From Candidatus Hydrogenedentota bacterium (GTDB taxonomy: Bacteria; Hydrogenedentota; Hydrogenedentia; Hydrogenedentales; SLHB01), in the NCBI GenBank assembly GCA_029552745.1, contig JAKPDK010000167.1, forward strand, positions 323,973-387,972: a DNA stretch of 64,000 nucleotides, read 5' to 3'. Shown here piece after piece: positions 20,092-28,927 of this stretch. Made by a program: the position numbers and the translations under genes. The notes beneath the pieces are model-generated. The model was not told where the DNA came from, searched no databases, and saw nothing but the letters and a program-made list of their open reading frames with translations. Each line of letters begins with the position of its first letter. The first letter of the stretch is position 1.

Positions 20092-21051
20092 TTACGATTT
20101 TTTCCGGGTGGGGTCCCAAAATCGGTTAAAGAAAGGGAAAATGCCTCCCAGAATGTTGGGTATACTAACCTCAGGCCACGGGATAGGGTCTTTTGCTTCT
20201 TTGTTTCGGCAAATCGTGCTGGAAAAGAACCGCAACATGCCTTTGAGACGATATTCCAAGGGGGCCTGTGCCCCTTCTCCCGTGCACCGCATAAGGATAA
20301 GGGTTACATCGTCTGAGTCTTGCAGACGCATATTTGTGTACGAGCCCAATCGGGTCAGTAACGAATTCAAAAACTCTTGTCCGTCGGGAGCGGGCAGCGC
20401 GTTCACCAAATCCAACAGCCCGTCCGTGCTTAGCATGTCAGCATTTTCAGAGCGTGCTTCTATCAGGGAATCCGTATACCACAACACGTAATCATTGGGC
20501 GCTAAACGGACGGTCAGCGGCTCATACCGCACCTTTTGCAGCGCACCTAAAGGAATGTTGCGCAACGCCCGCGCCGATTGTTGTTTTTCCTCCAAAATTC
20601 TCCACCGCTTGGCTTTTACTTCGTAATATAGCGGCGGGGGATGGCCGGCATTGCTCAGGGTGAAATGTCGAGTGGGGGCAAAAAACGTGCCGACGAGTGC
20701 CGTGGCAAACAATCCTTCTCCTACCCACTCGTGGAATCGTTCGTTCATCCGCTCCACCATGGCGCGTTGGTCGATGTAATTGACATAGCGTTGCATCAGC
20801 GTCCGGAGGGCTTCCGCAACTTGTGCCATTTTTTCGCCGTGTCCGGAGATATCCGCCAGTAGTACTCGCGTGACCCTCCCACTGCCGCACGAGGACACAT
20901 AGTGCACATCGCCGCCGGCTTCTGCACCGCCTTGTGGCCGACTATAAACCCACAAGTCCAATCCCGTCAAAGCAATAGCTCGCTGTACGGGGCGGTTTCC
21001 TCCCCATACCTCCATACATTGCATCCGTTCCGGGGTGGTCTGTTGTGTCAC
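20092..21051 (-). CDS. SpoIIE-type PP2C serine/threonine phosphatase
   Basis: The GTG at 21051 is preferred because GGGAG lies eight bases upstream; an in-frame TTG at 21066 lacks one. The product is 319 aa. The domain shows the SpoIIE/RsbU pattern: AEAGGDVHYV near residue 45 (GGD metal motif), VLLADISGHGEKMAQVAE, a central FATALVGTFF, LSNAGHPPPLYY, IPLGAL, DYVLWYTDSLIEA, and DSDDVTLILMR. Such enzymes dephosphorylate anti-anti-sigma factors or related STAS proteins. No sensor domain is present, and the last ~45 residues (PLEYRLKGMLRFF onward) form a basic extension. No kinase or STAS partner gene is adjacent, so the target is unknown. Confidence 0.87.
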   Translation of the reverse strand: MTQQTTPERMQCMEVWGGNRPVQRAIALTGLDLWVYSRPQGGAEAGGDVHYVSSCGSGRVTRVLLADISGHGEKMAQVAEALRTLMQRYVNYIDQRAMVERMNERFHEWVGEGLFATALVGTFFAPTRHFTLSNAGHPPPLYYEVKAKRWRILEEKQQSARALRNIPLGALQKVRYEPLTVRLAPNDYVLWYTDSLIEARSENADMLSTDGLLDLVNALPAPDGQEFLNSLLTRLGSYTNMRLQDSDDVTLILMRCTGEGAQAPLEYRLKGMLRFFSSTICRNKEAKDPIPWPEVSIPNILGGIFPFFNRFWDPTRKKS

Positions 21052-21112
21052 ATTCGATTCTCCCAATACACGCCGAAAGTCGAAAATAATTATGTACTTT
21101 TGTTATATGATT

Positions 21113-22021
21113 TTATTTATCTGGTTTGAAAGCAGTAGCGTATTCGTAGGAAATAGTCGTGATTTTTCCTTTCCAATACACTTGTTCCCCTTCTGGAAGT
21201 ATCCAAGCTACCGTCCCTTTTGTGGGGATTAACATGCCGCCGTGTTTTTCGTAGTCAGTCCAACGCCCTTCCCAAGGTGTGGTAATGACCTTTCCTCCCA
21301 CCTTTCTACCGCGTTTTGCCGAAAAAACCGATTCAATCAAGCCGTTTGTGTCAAAATGAAAAACCATGCTCAGCTCTGTTTCGCCATCTTTAATCTTTGC
21401 TTTTGCCGAGTTCTCATCTACAGGTTCCCAGAGAACACCCTGACTGGGCAATAACGCTGTGGGATACCAAGCAGCTTCCGCCAAATACCGCATAAGTTCT
21501 CCATGGGCAATCTCTGGGGTTTCTTTTAGGTCTGCCAAGGTGATTGCGCCAAAAAGTGAAGCCTGTAAATAACCTTTCCCAGCCACATAAGCATCGTGAA
21601 CGCGGGTGGGAATCCCTGGAAACATGCGAACCGACGCATTCCAAACAAAACCCGGCGGGGTTGTCGTTACGTGCTGCTCTGAATGAAAGGGTTGCCATTT
21701 TTCCCCGGTCTCGCTGACATTAAAAACACCTATTTGTCGCAAGGTCACCCCGGTTATAATTGGCTGCCCATCAGACAACACGGTTTTGAAGTATCGTTGA
21801 ACGGGTGTTGGGAGTCCATTAAGCTCGTCGGCATTAAAAATGCCCTTAAGCGGCGTTTGCCGAGTTTGTCTCAACCGAGTAACGATACATTCAGTTTTTT
21901 TGCGCCACTTCCAATGTCCATACGCATTAAGAAAGCCAACGGCGATAATCCAGCCCACGGCAACCAAAAGCAGGGGAATGAGAATGATCCATCCGTAAGA
22001 GGCTAATAGGTTCCAGTTCAC
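21113..22021 (-). CDS. DUF6544/DUF6920-like protein with N-terminal membrane anchor
   Basis: The GTG at 22021 is chosen because AGGAG lies seven bases upstream; an upstream open frame without a ribosome site is not used. The product is 302 aa. Residues about 8-30 are a transmembrane helix (IILIPLLLVAVGWIIAVG), followed by a basic stretch and a soluble domain. GLPTPVQRYFKTVL, RQIGVFNV, SASVRMFPGIPTRVHDAYVAG-like strands (WNASVRMFPGIP here) and EAAWYPTALLP fit the family provisionally remembered as DUF6544/6920. Its function is not known; the domain is likely beta-rich and binds a lipid or small ligand. It is upstream of the SpoIIE-type gene on the same strand. Confidence 0.7.
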   Translation of the reverse strand: MNWNLLASYGWIILIPLLLVAVGWIIAVGFLNAYGHWKWRKKTECIVTRLRQTRQTPLKGIFNADELNGLPTPVQRYFKTVLSDGQPIITGVTLRQIGVFNVSETGEKWQPFHSEQHVTTTPPGFVWNASVRMFPGIPTRVHDAYVAGKGYLQASLFGAITLADLKETPEIAHGELMRYLAEAAWYPTALLPSQGVLWEPVDENSAKAKIKDGETELSMVFHFDTNGLIESVFSAKRGRKVGGKVITTPWEGRWTDYEKHGGMLIPTKGTVAWILPEGEQVYWKGKITTISYEYATAFKPDK

Positions 22022-22240
22022 TGGACAACTCCTAAAAAACTCGTTCAATGTACTGCGTGTTGTGTTCACTATACACCAAATTGGTGGTTCGATGTAAAGG
22101 AGAGGTTTGAAGTTGAACAGAACCGGCAAAATTCCAAAAAAATTAGGACTAGACAATTTTCAATAATACTGTTAAAATATTGCCAGCACGTGGGTAACTT
22201 TATGTCTGAGATGATCATTGAGCGTGGGAGGTAAAATAAC

Positions 22241-23428
22241 TTGAGTGACCGTATTAGAATAGTGGTGGAAGCCGGCGAACACGATCGGCAAAACTGCCCG
22301 ATAAGTGTTGATTTGCCATGGGCTTACAAAGAATTAGTTGACGTATGTTTGCAAGAAGAGGATTCCAAGAAGGAGGTTGCTTGCCAGATTGGAAAAGGAG
22401 CGAAATCCGCAAAGTTATCCTGGGTTATCGATCAGGTAAAGCGTGGGGAGAAAAAAACTTACGTGGCTTCTTCCCTGCCCGAAAAACGTGCCGCAAAACC
22501 CAAGTCGTCATCGGTGTGCATCTGTCAAGATGTTGATGCGAGTAAACTTAACGTATTTATAGACGACCAGTTATTCACCTCGTATCACTATGGAGTGGAA
22601 TGGGTTCGACCGTTTTTACACCCGGTGATTGGTCCTTACGGTGTGCGTGTCACCCGAAATTGGCCTGTTGAAGACAAATTCGCCGACGAGCGCCGCGATC
22701 ATCCTCATCATAAGAGCATTTGGGTGGCTTATGGGGATTGTAGCGGGGTGGACAATTGGAGTGAAGAGCCTAATCACGGTTGGCAGCGTACCCGCTATAT
22801 CAACGGCAAGCCCTACGTCGCCTTAGAATGTGGGCCGGTCTATGGCAGATTTGTAGTAAAGACAGATTGGTGTACGCCGGAAGAACGCAAGCAGTTTGAA
22901 GACACCCGCGAGTTTGTGTTTTACGCGTTGCCTGGGGGGATCCGTCTTTTTGATCTCACCTTGACGTTTCATATGACCCAACGGGACATCGTATTTCGGG
23001 ATACCAAAGAGGGCGGTTTGATTTCGGTGCGCGTTGCGACTCCGATGGATGTGCCGCGGGGCGGCAAGATTGAAAACGCCTATGGTGGCATTAACGAGAA
23101 AGAGACATGGGGTAAGAGTTCTCCGTGGTGCGATTATAGTGGCGTTGTGGAAGATAAGCATGTCGGGATTGCGTTGTTTGACCATGAGTGGAATCCGCGC
23201 TATCCGACCGGTTGGCACGTTCGGAATTATGGGTTAATGACGGCGAATTGTTTTGCGTGGAGTTATTATCGTCCTGAAGCCAAAGTGAAGGGCCACATGC
23301 ACTTCAAAAAGAACAGCCGGACGACATGGCGGTATCGGGTATACATCCATAAAGGAGATGCGAAAACGGGGAAGGTGGCTGACCGGTTTTTGGACTATAT
23401 TTCGCCGCCGAGCGTGAAAATCGAGTAG
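22241..23428 (+). CDS. Cytoplasmic PmoA-like (DUF6807) protein
   Basis: The TTG start at 22241 is supported by GGGAGGT nine bases upstream. The product is 395 aa and a paralogue of the secreted protein at 4883-6097, sharing VTRNWP, DHPHHKSIWVAYG, DTKEGGLISVRV, SPWCDYSG, RYPTGWHVRNYGLM and RYRVYIHKGD. It has no signal peptide, so the two copies probably act on either side of the membrane or on different substrates. DUF6807 proteins are frequent in organisms that degrade plant or algal polysaccharides. The PmoA label is historical and does not imply methane oxidation. It is divergent from the DUF6544/6920-like gene. Confidence 0.82.
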   Translation: MSDRIRIVVEAGEHDRQNCPISVDLPWAYKELVDVCLQEEDSKKEVACQIGKGAKSAKLSWVIDQVKRGEKKTYVASSLPEKRAAKPKSSSVCICQDVDASKLNVFIDDQLFTSYHYGVEWVRPFLHPVIGPYGVRVTRNWPVEDKFADERRDHPHHKSIWVAYGDCSGVDNWSEEPNHGWQRTRYINGKPYVALECGPVYGRFVVKTDWCTPEERKQFEDTREFVFYALPGGIRLFDLTLTFHMTQRDIVFRDTKEGGLISVRVATPMDVPRGGKIENAYGGINEKETWGKSSPWCDYSGVVEDKHVGIALFDHEWNPRYPTGWHVRNYGLMTANCFAWSYYRPEAKVKGHMHFKKNSRTTWRYRVYIHKGDAKTGKVADRFLDYISPPSVKIE

Positions 23429-23550
23429 CGCCTCATTGCCTCGTGATGTCTGTGTTTTCGTATCCCGGTATATTCCGTCGTCGGGGTTGGAGCAGGGTTA
23501 GTGGGTGAGTTGTGCGCCAACGCCAAAGTAAGAAAAGGAAAGCGAGAGCT

Positions 23551-24780
23551 ATGAGCAGAGTATCGACACGGGAGACAGGAGATAGCCGCAAGAAAAGTGT
23601 CGCCGCCGTACTGGAAGATAAGGGGGATCGGGAAAAACGCCGACCCGGCCGGAGCGAAGAAAAGATTGTGGGAAAAATAACAAAATCGTCCGAGAAACGT
23701 GCTACAGGACGTGCTAAAGCACCTAAAGAATCTGCTGAGTTCACGGAAGCAGTTGCTGCGGCGAAGCGCGCACGGCGTTCTGGTCATGTGAAACCTTTGG
23801 AAAAGGATTTTCTAGAAGCCCTTGCCCGTGCTATTCGAGATGCCGTATTGCCGCATATTGCCTCCGGCAAAGGGCGCGAGGTGGTGGGCACGGCAACGAG
23901 CGGCGACGCCACATTTGAATTGGACAAGGTCGCCGAGCGGGCGTTGCTGGCTTTTTTGAAAAATGCGCATGCCCCTGTGGCGTATTATTCGGAAGATGCA
24001 GGATATACCACGTTTACGAGTGGACAACCACAACACTTATTGGTGGTGGACCCTGTGGACGGTACGCGTGCGGCAAAGAGCGGTTTTGAAGGGTGCGTGG
24101 TGTCTGTGGTGAGCACGCGCGTGATCGAGAGGCCGCGCATGGCCGATGTGGATAACGCGTGCATTATGGAGATCATGGGGCATCGGACTTTCTACGCGGA
24201 ACGAGGGAAAGGCACGCGGATTTTCGTTGACGGTCGTTCCGTACGCCCGAAGCTTTCTCAGAATACCAATCTGGAATGTGTTTCATGGGCGATGACGGTG
24301 ACGGGACGACCTGCGGAATTGATTTTTCCGACAGCGGCACGGCTTATTGACCTTACCACGTTGAAAGGTGGCTTTTTTGCTTGTAACAGTACGGCATTCA
24401 GCCTCACAAGATTGGTCACGAATCAACTGGATGCCTATGTGGATTTTGCCAATCGATTTTTGAGAGACCTCAATGACAAAGTGGAAGACTATTTTGTGAA
24501 CGCGGGACGTGGGGCGATAATCGGACCCGTACCGTACGATCTTGCGGGGGCGTTGCTTGTCGCGGAGGAGGCGGGTTGCAAAGTGACCGATGCCTACGGG
24601 CGAGGCTTTGACGAGGTCTTGTTGTTGGACAACTCGGTCAACAACCAACAATCTATCATTGCCGCGGCGAATGCCGAGTTGCATGAGAAACTATTTACTT
24701 TCTTCGAGACCCGCATTCGACAATACGAGGAGTTGATTTCGCGGCGGAGTTCCAGCCGGCAAGCAAATACAAATTCATGA
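23551..24780 (+). CDS. Inositol monophosphatase-family protein with basic N-terminal extension
   Basis: The ATG at 23551 (weak GAAAG/GAGAG upstream) is preferred, giving 409 aa; a GTG at 23512 is in frame. Residues about 1-60 are Lys/Arg/Glu-rich and low complexity. The rest is the IMPase/FBPase fold: DATFELDKVAERALL, APVAYYSEDAGY (metal Glu-Asp), VVDPVDGTRAAKSG (metal site), and a late segment GAIIGPVPYDLAGALLVAEEAG with the third metal Asp. The enzyme probably hydrolyses an inositol or sugar phosphate. It precedes zwf by 67 bases on the same strand, so a role near the sugar-phosphate pool, such as fructose-1,6-bisphosphatase of the archaeal type, is plausible but not shown. Confidence 0.8.
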   Translation: MSRVSTRETGDSRKKSVAAVLEDKGDREKRRPGRSEEKIVGKITKSSEKRATGRAKAPKESAEFTEAVAAAKRARRSGHVKPLEKDFLEALARAIRDAVLPHIASGKGREVVGTATSGDATFELDKVAERALLAFLKNAHAPVAYYSEDAGYTTFTSGQPQHLLVVDPVDGTRAAKSGFEGCVVSVVSTRVIERPRMADVDNACIMEIMGHRTFYAERGKGTRIFVDGRSVRPKLSQNTNLECVSWAMTVTGRPAELIFPTAARLIDLTTLKGGFFACNSTAFSLTRLVTNQLDAYVDFANRFLRDLNDKVEDYFVNAGRGAIIGPVPYDLAGALLVAEEAGCKVTDAYGRGFDEVLLLDNSVNNQQSIIAAANAELHEKLFTFFETRIRQYEELISRRSSSRQANTNS

Positions 24781-24847
24781 CGGTTTGGAAATACCATTTC
24801 CCCTGTTCCGTGTTTTTGCATCAAAAATAGGATGAACGCGGCAATTC

Positions 24848-26392
24848 ATGTCTTCCCGTGAAAACGAACATCCGGCGACCCCTTCCCTTGAGCGAGAACC
24901 GTATCGTATCTCCCAGGATGCCGTTGCAACGATCGTCATCTTCGGGGCAACGGGGGATCTTGCGGGTAGAAAGCTGATCCCCGCCATTTACAATCTTTGG
25001 ACAGCCGGATTTTTACCCAAACGCCTTGCAGTGGTCGGCGTGGCTCGGCGAGACAAGACGGACAATGACTTTCGCACAGAGATGTGTGAAGCGCTGAAGC
25101 GGCACTCCCGAACCGGTCATGGGGAAAGTGAAACATGCGATCCGTTTGTTAGGAACCTTTTTTATTACCGCACCGATTTTTCAGACGCGCAAGGATTCGC
25201 CGGACTGAAACGTCGCCTTGCAGAGATTGAGCAAAGCGGCGGGTTTTGCGGACGCCGATTGTATTACCTCGCTGTCGGACCCGAATTTTTCGGTCCCATT
25301 GTGGATGCATTGGGAGAAGCCGGGTTAGTGACTCCGCCTGGTGAAGAGCCTTGGACACGGGTGGTAATCGAAAAACCGTTCGGCAGGGACCTGACTTCCG
25401 CACAGGAACTCAACGCTCGGCTGTTGAAAGTGCTTCACGAAGACCAGATCTATCGTATCGACCATTATTTGGGCAAAGAAACCGTACAAAATATCTTCGC
25501 GTTTCGGTTTGGTAATGCCATCTTCGAACCGTTATTCAATCAACATTATGTCGACCACGTGCAAATCACCGTCGCTGAAACAGTCGGTATGGAGCAGCGA
25601 CGTGGCGCTTTTTACGACAAAACAGGCGCCTTACGGGACGTAATTCAGAACCACGCGCTTCAGTTGCTTTGTCTTGCGGCTATGGAACCTCCCACGCGAT
25701 TCCAAGCCACGGAGATCCATAATGAAAAGGTGAAAGTCTTACAGTCGGTCGTGTTGCCGACCCAAGCGCCGCTCCGTACATGGTGCGTGCGCGGACAATA
25801 CGCCGAGGGGCCTGGATTTCGGGGGTATCTATCGGAGGAGGGGGTGGCACCGGATTCTCTCACCGAGACGTATGTGGCGTTACGGTTGTATGTGGATAAT
25901 TGGCGGTGGGCGGGGGTGCCGTTTTTTATCCGCACGGGCAAAGCCCTCAAACGACGAGTCACGGAAATCGCCGTCCAGTTTAAGCGTGTGCCCACGTGTT
26001 GTTTCCGCGATAGAGGGTTAGATCTGCCCGAACCAAATGTCCTTGTGTTTCGTATTCAGCCCGACGAATCCATCTCTTTGACCTTCAACACGAAACCGCC
26101 GGGTATGGAATTTCGTCTTCAACACGTGCCCATGGATTTCACGTACCACGGAACATTCAAGAGCGGATTGCCGGAAGCGTACGAACGACTCTTGCTCGAC
26201 GCGCTGCGAGGCGATTCCACGCTGTTCATGCGCGCCGATGAGATTGAGAGCGCCTGGCGTATTTGCACGAGCATTTTGGATGTTTGGCGCACTGCTCCTC
26301 CACCGGAACTGTATCGGCCGGGAACCTGGGGACCTTCGGAAGCCGACCAGATCTTTGTGGGATGCGAAGGAGCCTGGCGTCAACCCGAGTAA
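24848..26392 (+). CDS. zwf: Glucose-6-phosphate 1-dehydrogenase
   Basis: This 514-aa protein is full length for the family. The NADP-binding motif GATGDLAGRK is at residues 33-42, VVIEKPFGRDL at about 172-182, and the substrate-binding/catalytic RIDHYLGK at 203-210 with the His. The C-terminal domain carries FIRTGKAL and PPGMEFRL, as in other G6PDs. It oxidises glucose 6-phosphate to 6-phosphogluconolactone, feeding the pentose phosphate or Entner-Doudoroff pathway; KDPG aldolase at 8889-9542 supports the latter. No pgl or edd gene is adjacent. It follows the IMPase gene on the same strand. The Shine-Dalgarno is weak. Confidence 0.95.
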   Translation: MSSRENEHPATPSLEREPYRISQDAVATIVIFGATGDLAGRKLIPAIYNLWTAGFLPKRLAVVGVARRDKTDNDFRTEMCEALKRHSRTGHGESETCDPFVRNLFYYRTDFSDAQGFAGLKRRLAEIEQSGGFCGRRLYYLAVGPEFFGPIVDALGEAGLVTPPGEEPWTRVVIEKPFGRDLTSAQELNARLLKVLHEDQIYRIDHYLGKETVQNIFAFRFGNAIFEPLFNQHYVDHVQITVAETVGMEQRRGAFYDKTGALRDVIQNHALQLLCLAAMEPPTRFQATEIHNEKVKVLQSVVLPTQAPLRTWCVRGQYAEGPGFRGYLSEEGVAPDSLTETYVALRLYVDNWRWAGVPFFIRTGKALKRRVTEIAVQFKRVPTCCFRDRGLDLPEPNVLVFRIQPDESISLTFNTKPPGMEFRLQHVPMDFTYHGTFKSGLPEAYERLLLDALRGDSTLFMRADEIESAWRICTSILDVWRTAPPPELYRPGTWGPSEADQIFVGCEGAWRQPE

Positions 26393-26475
26393 GGGATACG
26401 ACTACAACCCGCTCTTGCCTCCACGCTGCACGGTAAACGCGCGCGCCTCATTCTCAAAATGCGAAACTACCAGGT

Positions 26476-26864
26476 CTATTGTCTTATCGCTAGATTATGC
26501 GTTTCGCGTGCAGCTATCGCCACAAACCCCGTGTTCGGACTCGGCACGTTGCACTAACCCCAGGAGTTATCCCCCCAGGCGACCACCGACCCGTCCTGCT
26601 TGAGTCCCAAACTGTGCTGCGCCCCGGCGGCAATGGCTGTAAACTCGCCGGAGCCGCCGCCTCCGGGTTAGAGGCGTCTTCAAATTGCACAATGAGCGGC
26701 GCTTGCCCCGAGTTGTGGTTCATCGTGAAATTCGCGGTGGGTTGCCGGTGAGTGGAAGGCGGATTCGGCGTCAGACAACCCACGACCAATAGAGTTAACG
26801 GAAGAAGAACTAGAAGAGAAAGGACACAAAGCACAGGCGAAGACTGGAAATAACCCCGTTTCAT
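26476..26864 (-). pseudogene. Decayed lipoprotein with PKD and RCC1 repeats
   Basis: An ATG at 26864 with GGGAGG upstream begins a lipoprotein-like signal (LLVLLPLTLLVVGC) and a PKD-type start (PTANFTMNHNSGQAPLIVQF). Near 26665 the frame breaks by one base; in the shifted frame the text reads EFTAIAAGAQHSLGLKQDG then SVVAWGDNSWG, a classic RCC1 repeat. There a TAG (26554-26556) takes the place expected for Gln before CNVPSPNTGFVAIAAR, and the frame ends near 26476. The original gene was probably a long extracellular RCC1 protein; only its first part remains. It is convergent with zwf. Confidence 0.75.
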
Positions 26865-26998
26865 ACCACTTGCCCTCCCTAAACAAGTACTACCCTTTGG
26901 AGACAGCCCACTATATAACCACACCGATGCTAATTATAAGCAAAACGGGATTTATTCTTAAACAACCCTGTGCCATTCTCGAGAAGCGATCGCCTGCC

Positions 26999-27310
26999 TC
27001 TTGTAGGGGCGCAACGGGCTGCACCCCGTCCAGAGTTTGGGCTGTCTCCCTGATTCCCGAGGGGATTGCCGCGTCGTGCCTGACGGCACTCCTCGCAAAG
27101 ACAGCGATAAATGCGGGGGTAAGACGGGCGAGGCATGCCTCGCCTCTACACGGAAGGCATGGGAGGGTGAGCATGGGGACTCGCCCCACCTCGGCCCTAC
27201 CACCAGCGGTCACATGGTTCAGCCCCCCTATATCCCCCCGTATGCGGGGGAAACGACACATCGTACGGGCGGTTCGCGAACCGCCCCTACCTTGCATGCC
27301 CCGCACGCGG
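26999..27310. repeat. Dispersed palindromic repeat, copy 2 and related modules
   Basis: CTCCTCGCAAAGACA at 27089-27103 matches the repeat-family core; its left partner is not recognisable. A second palindrome, close to GGGCGAGGCATGCCTCGCC, follows at about 27126, and a third (GGGCGGTTCGCGAACCGCCC) at about 27268. Apart from these and the decayed gene, the stretch from 26865 to 27424 has no supportable gene. Confidence 0.5.
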
Positions 27311-27424
27311 GGTCCTGGAGGGGAACGTCTGGACTAGAGTGGCGGAGCAGGGCAGTGTGCTGGGGTGTGTATTTCTCGCGTTGCAGTGCGTAGTTGAAAC
27401 AAGAGGGAGAGGTTGGTACCGTAA

Positions 27425-28585
27425 GTGGTTACTATGAGGGTATTGCATCTATTTAGTAACTGGAAGTGGACGGGACCGGCGGAACCGGCCTTGAATTTGT
27501 GTGTTGCATTGCGTCAGGTGGGAGTGGACGCGGATTTTGCCTGTGCGGCAGGCCCGGGCGATGTGGTGAATAAGGTGGTGAAGACGGCGCGGGATCGAGG
27601 TGTAGAGCCGCTGCTTCAGTTTCATTTGTCCAAACATTTAAACCCATTATGGAATTGGGTGGATGCGCGCAGACTGAGAAGTTACCTGGCTAGGAACCGT
27701 TATGACCTTGTTCATGTGCATTTGGACAATGATCATCGGATTGCGGTACGTGCACTACGCGGGCTGGGCATTCCCCTGGTGCGGTCGAGTTACTACGGAG
27801 AAGGGTTCCCTGACAAAGGGGCTTATCGGGAATTATTGAGGGCGACGGCAGTCGTGGTGGAACCTTCCATGATGGCGTGGGAACGCGACGAAAAGGTTTT
27901 TGGTAACTCGGGGTGCGGGTTCAGGGTAGTGCCGGTAGGAGTGGACACGGCACGTTTTGATCCGAGACGAGATGTCCCGGATGCCAGGCGATGGCTGAAG
28001 ATTGAGTCGGACGCGTTTGTTGTGGGGATTGTGGCGCGGATGCAGCGGCACCGTCGGTTTGAAGATTTTTTTGAGGCGGTGCGACTTTTGGCAGCTTCGT
28101 ATCCGAACGTGGTTGTAATCGTCGTGGGACGCGGAAGTCGACAACAAGAAGTGGGTTTTGACCCGGTTCGGCAGTTGGGGTTGCAACGGTATGTGCGCTT
28201 TCCCGGGTATGTGGATGGCGAAAATTATGTGGGCATGTTGAAGGCATTTGATGTTCAGGTGATGCTGGTGCCGGGGAGTGATGGGACATGCCGGGCGGTG
28301 CGTGAGGGAATGGCGATGGGGAAGCCTGTGGTGGTGGCACGTCGCGGTATGCTTCCGGAGATGGTGGAGCATGAAAAGACGGGGTTGGTAACAGACGGGT
28401 CCCCGAAGGGGTTGTTTGAAGCGTTGCGTCGTTTGGCCGAAGATCGGCGGTATTCGCGGGAGTTGGGACGTAATGCGCGCGAGTTTGCCGTCCGGGAATG
28501 GTCTTTGGGGCGTCAAGCAGACCGTGTTTTCGATGTATATAAGGATTTAGTAGGCGGGGTTGACTTAGGGGCTTGCCGGTCTTAG
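27425..28585 (+). CDS. Glycosyltransferase family 4 protein
   Basis: This 386-aa protein starts at a GTG (27425) 12 bases after GAGGGAGAGG; an ATG three codons later is an alternative. The GT-B fold is evident: NWKWTGPAEPALNLCVALR acceptor loop near the N-terminus, a second Rossmann domain with GIVARMQRHRRFEDFFEA, VIVVGRGSRQQE, VRFPGYVDGENYVGML, and the donor-binding E-x7-E region EGMAMGKPVVVARRGMLPE followed by TGLVTDGSP. It probably adds a sugar from a nucleotide donor to a lipid or surface glycan. No glycan cluster surrounds it, and its stop codon lies inside the CIRCE-like site ahead of groES. Codons use T/G-ending forms more than neighbouring genes. Confidence 0.87.
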   Translation: MVTMRVLHLFSNWKWTGPAEPALNLCVALRQVGVDADFACAAGPGDVVNKVVKTARDRGVEPLLQFHLSKHLNPLWNWVDARRLRSYLARNRYDLVHVHLDNDHRIAVRALRGLGIPLVRSSYYGEGFPDKGAYRELLRATAVVVEPSMMAWERDEKVFGNSGCGFRVVPVGVDTARFDPRRDVPDARRWLKIESDAFVVGIVARMQRHRRFEDFFEAVRLLAASYPNVVVIVVGRGSRQQEVGFDPVRQLGLQRYVRFPGYVDGENYVGMLKAFDVQVMLVPGSDGTCRAVREGMAMGKPVVVARRGMLPEMVEHEKTGLVTDGSPKGLFEALRRLAEDRRYSRELGRNAREFAVREWSLGRQADRVFDVYKDLVGGVDLGACRS

Positions 28586-28608
28586 CACTCGGTTGTCATA
28601 GTGGCTAA
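28582..28608. promoter_or_regulatory. CIRCE-like element upstream of groESL
   Basis: TTAGCACTC at 28582-28590 equals the left arm of the HrcA operator (TTAGCACTC-N9-GAGTGCTAA). The right arm is AGTGGCTAA at 28600-28608, the consensus AGTG-CTAA with one extra G. Overall length is 27 bp, as for CIRCE. It overlaps the stop codon of the glycosyltransferase gene and lies about 320 bases before groES, farther than usual, so it may be functional, degenerate or coincidental. Confidence 0.45.
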
Positions 28609-28611
28609 TAC

Positions 28612-28681
28612 TTTGCCATTTTGGCAAAATATTTCGTATGAAATTGGGGGTTTTGGGGTTTTCGTGTGCCAATTGGGCAAA
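28612..28681. promoter_or_regulatory. Two matched 7-3-7 inverted repeats upstream of the groESL promoter
   Basis: TTTGCCA-TTT-TGGCAAA (28612-28628) is a perfect palindrome. TGTGCCA-ATT-GGGCAAA (28665-28681) has the same 7-3-7 layout and nearly the same half-sites. Their centres are 53 bp apart, about five helical turns, on the same DNA face. They lie about 95-150 bp upstream of the -24/-12 promoter, where enhancer-binding activators of sigma-54 usually bind. The bound protein is unknown. Confidence 0.5.
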
Positions 28682-28764
28682 CTATTTTCTTGAAGATGCA
28701 AGCACGGGTCGGGTTCTTACACGTAAGTGATTACCAATAAATATCTTATACATTTTACCCCTTT

Positions 28765-28792
28765 TTGGCACACGTCTTGCTTAAGGTATAAG
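28765..28792 (+). promoter_or_regulatory. Candidate sigma-54 promoter of groESL (overlapping a sigma-70-like site)
   Basis: TGGCAC (28766-28771), N5, TTGCT (28777-28781) fits the -24/-12 consensus with GG and GC exactly ten bases apart. The same stretch can be read as a sigma-70 site, TTGGCA (28765-28770) with a 16-base spacer and TATAAG (28787-28792). The start codon of groES lies about 147 bases further on. No other groESL promoter is evident in the 28586-28927 gap. Confidence 0.55.
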
Positions 28793-28927
28793 CGTCTTTA
28801 AGAGATTTTGGGAAAGCAGTTGTATCTGCTACCAAATTCTTTTGCCATTTTTGCCACGTTTTGTGGTTGAAACGGGTGCTTGTAGCGTATAGGAACATAA
28901 GAGAAAAAAAGACAGGAGGTAACCCAC

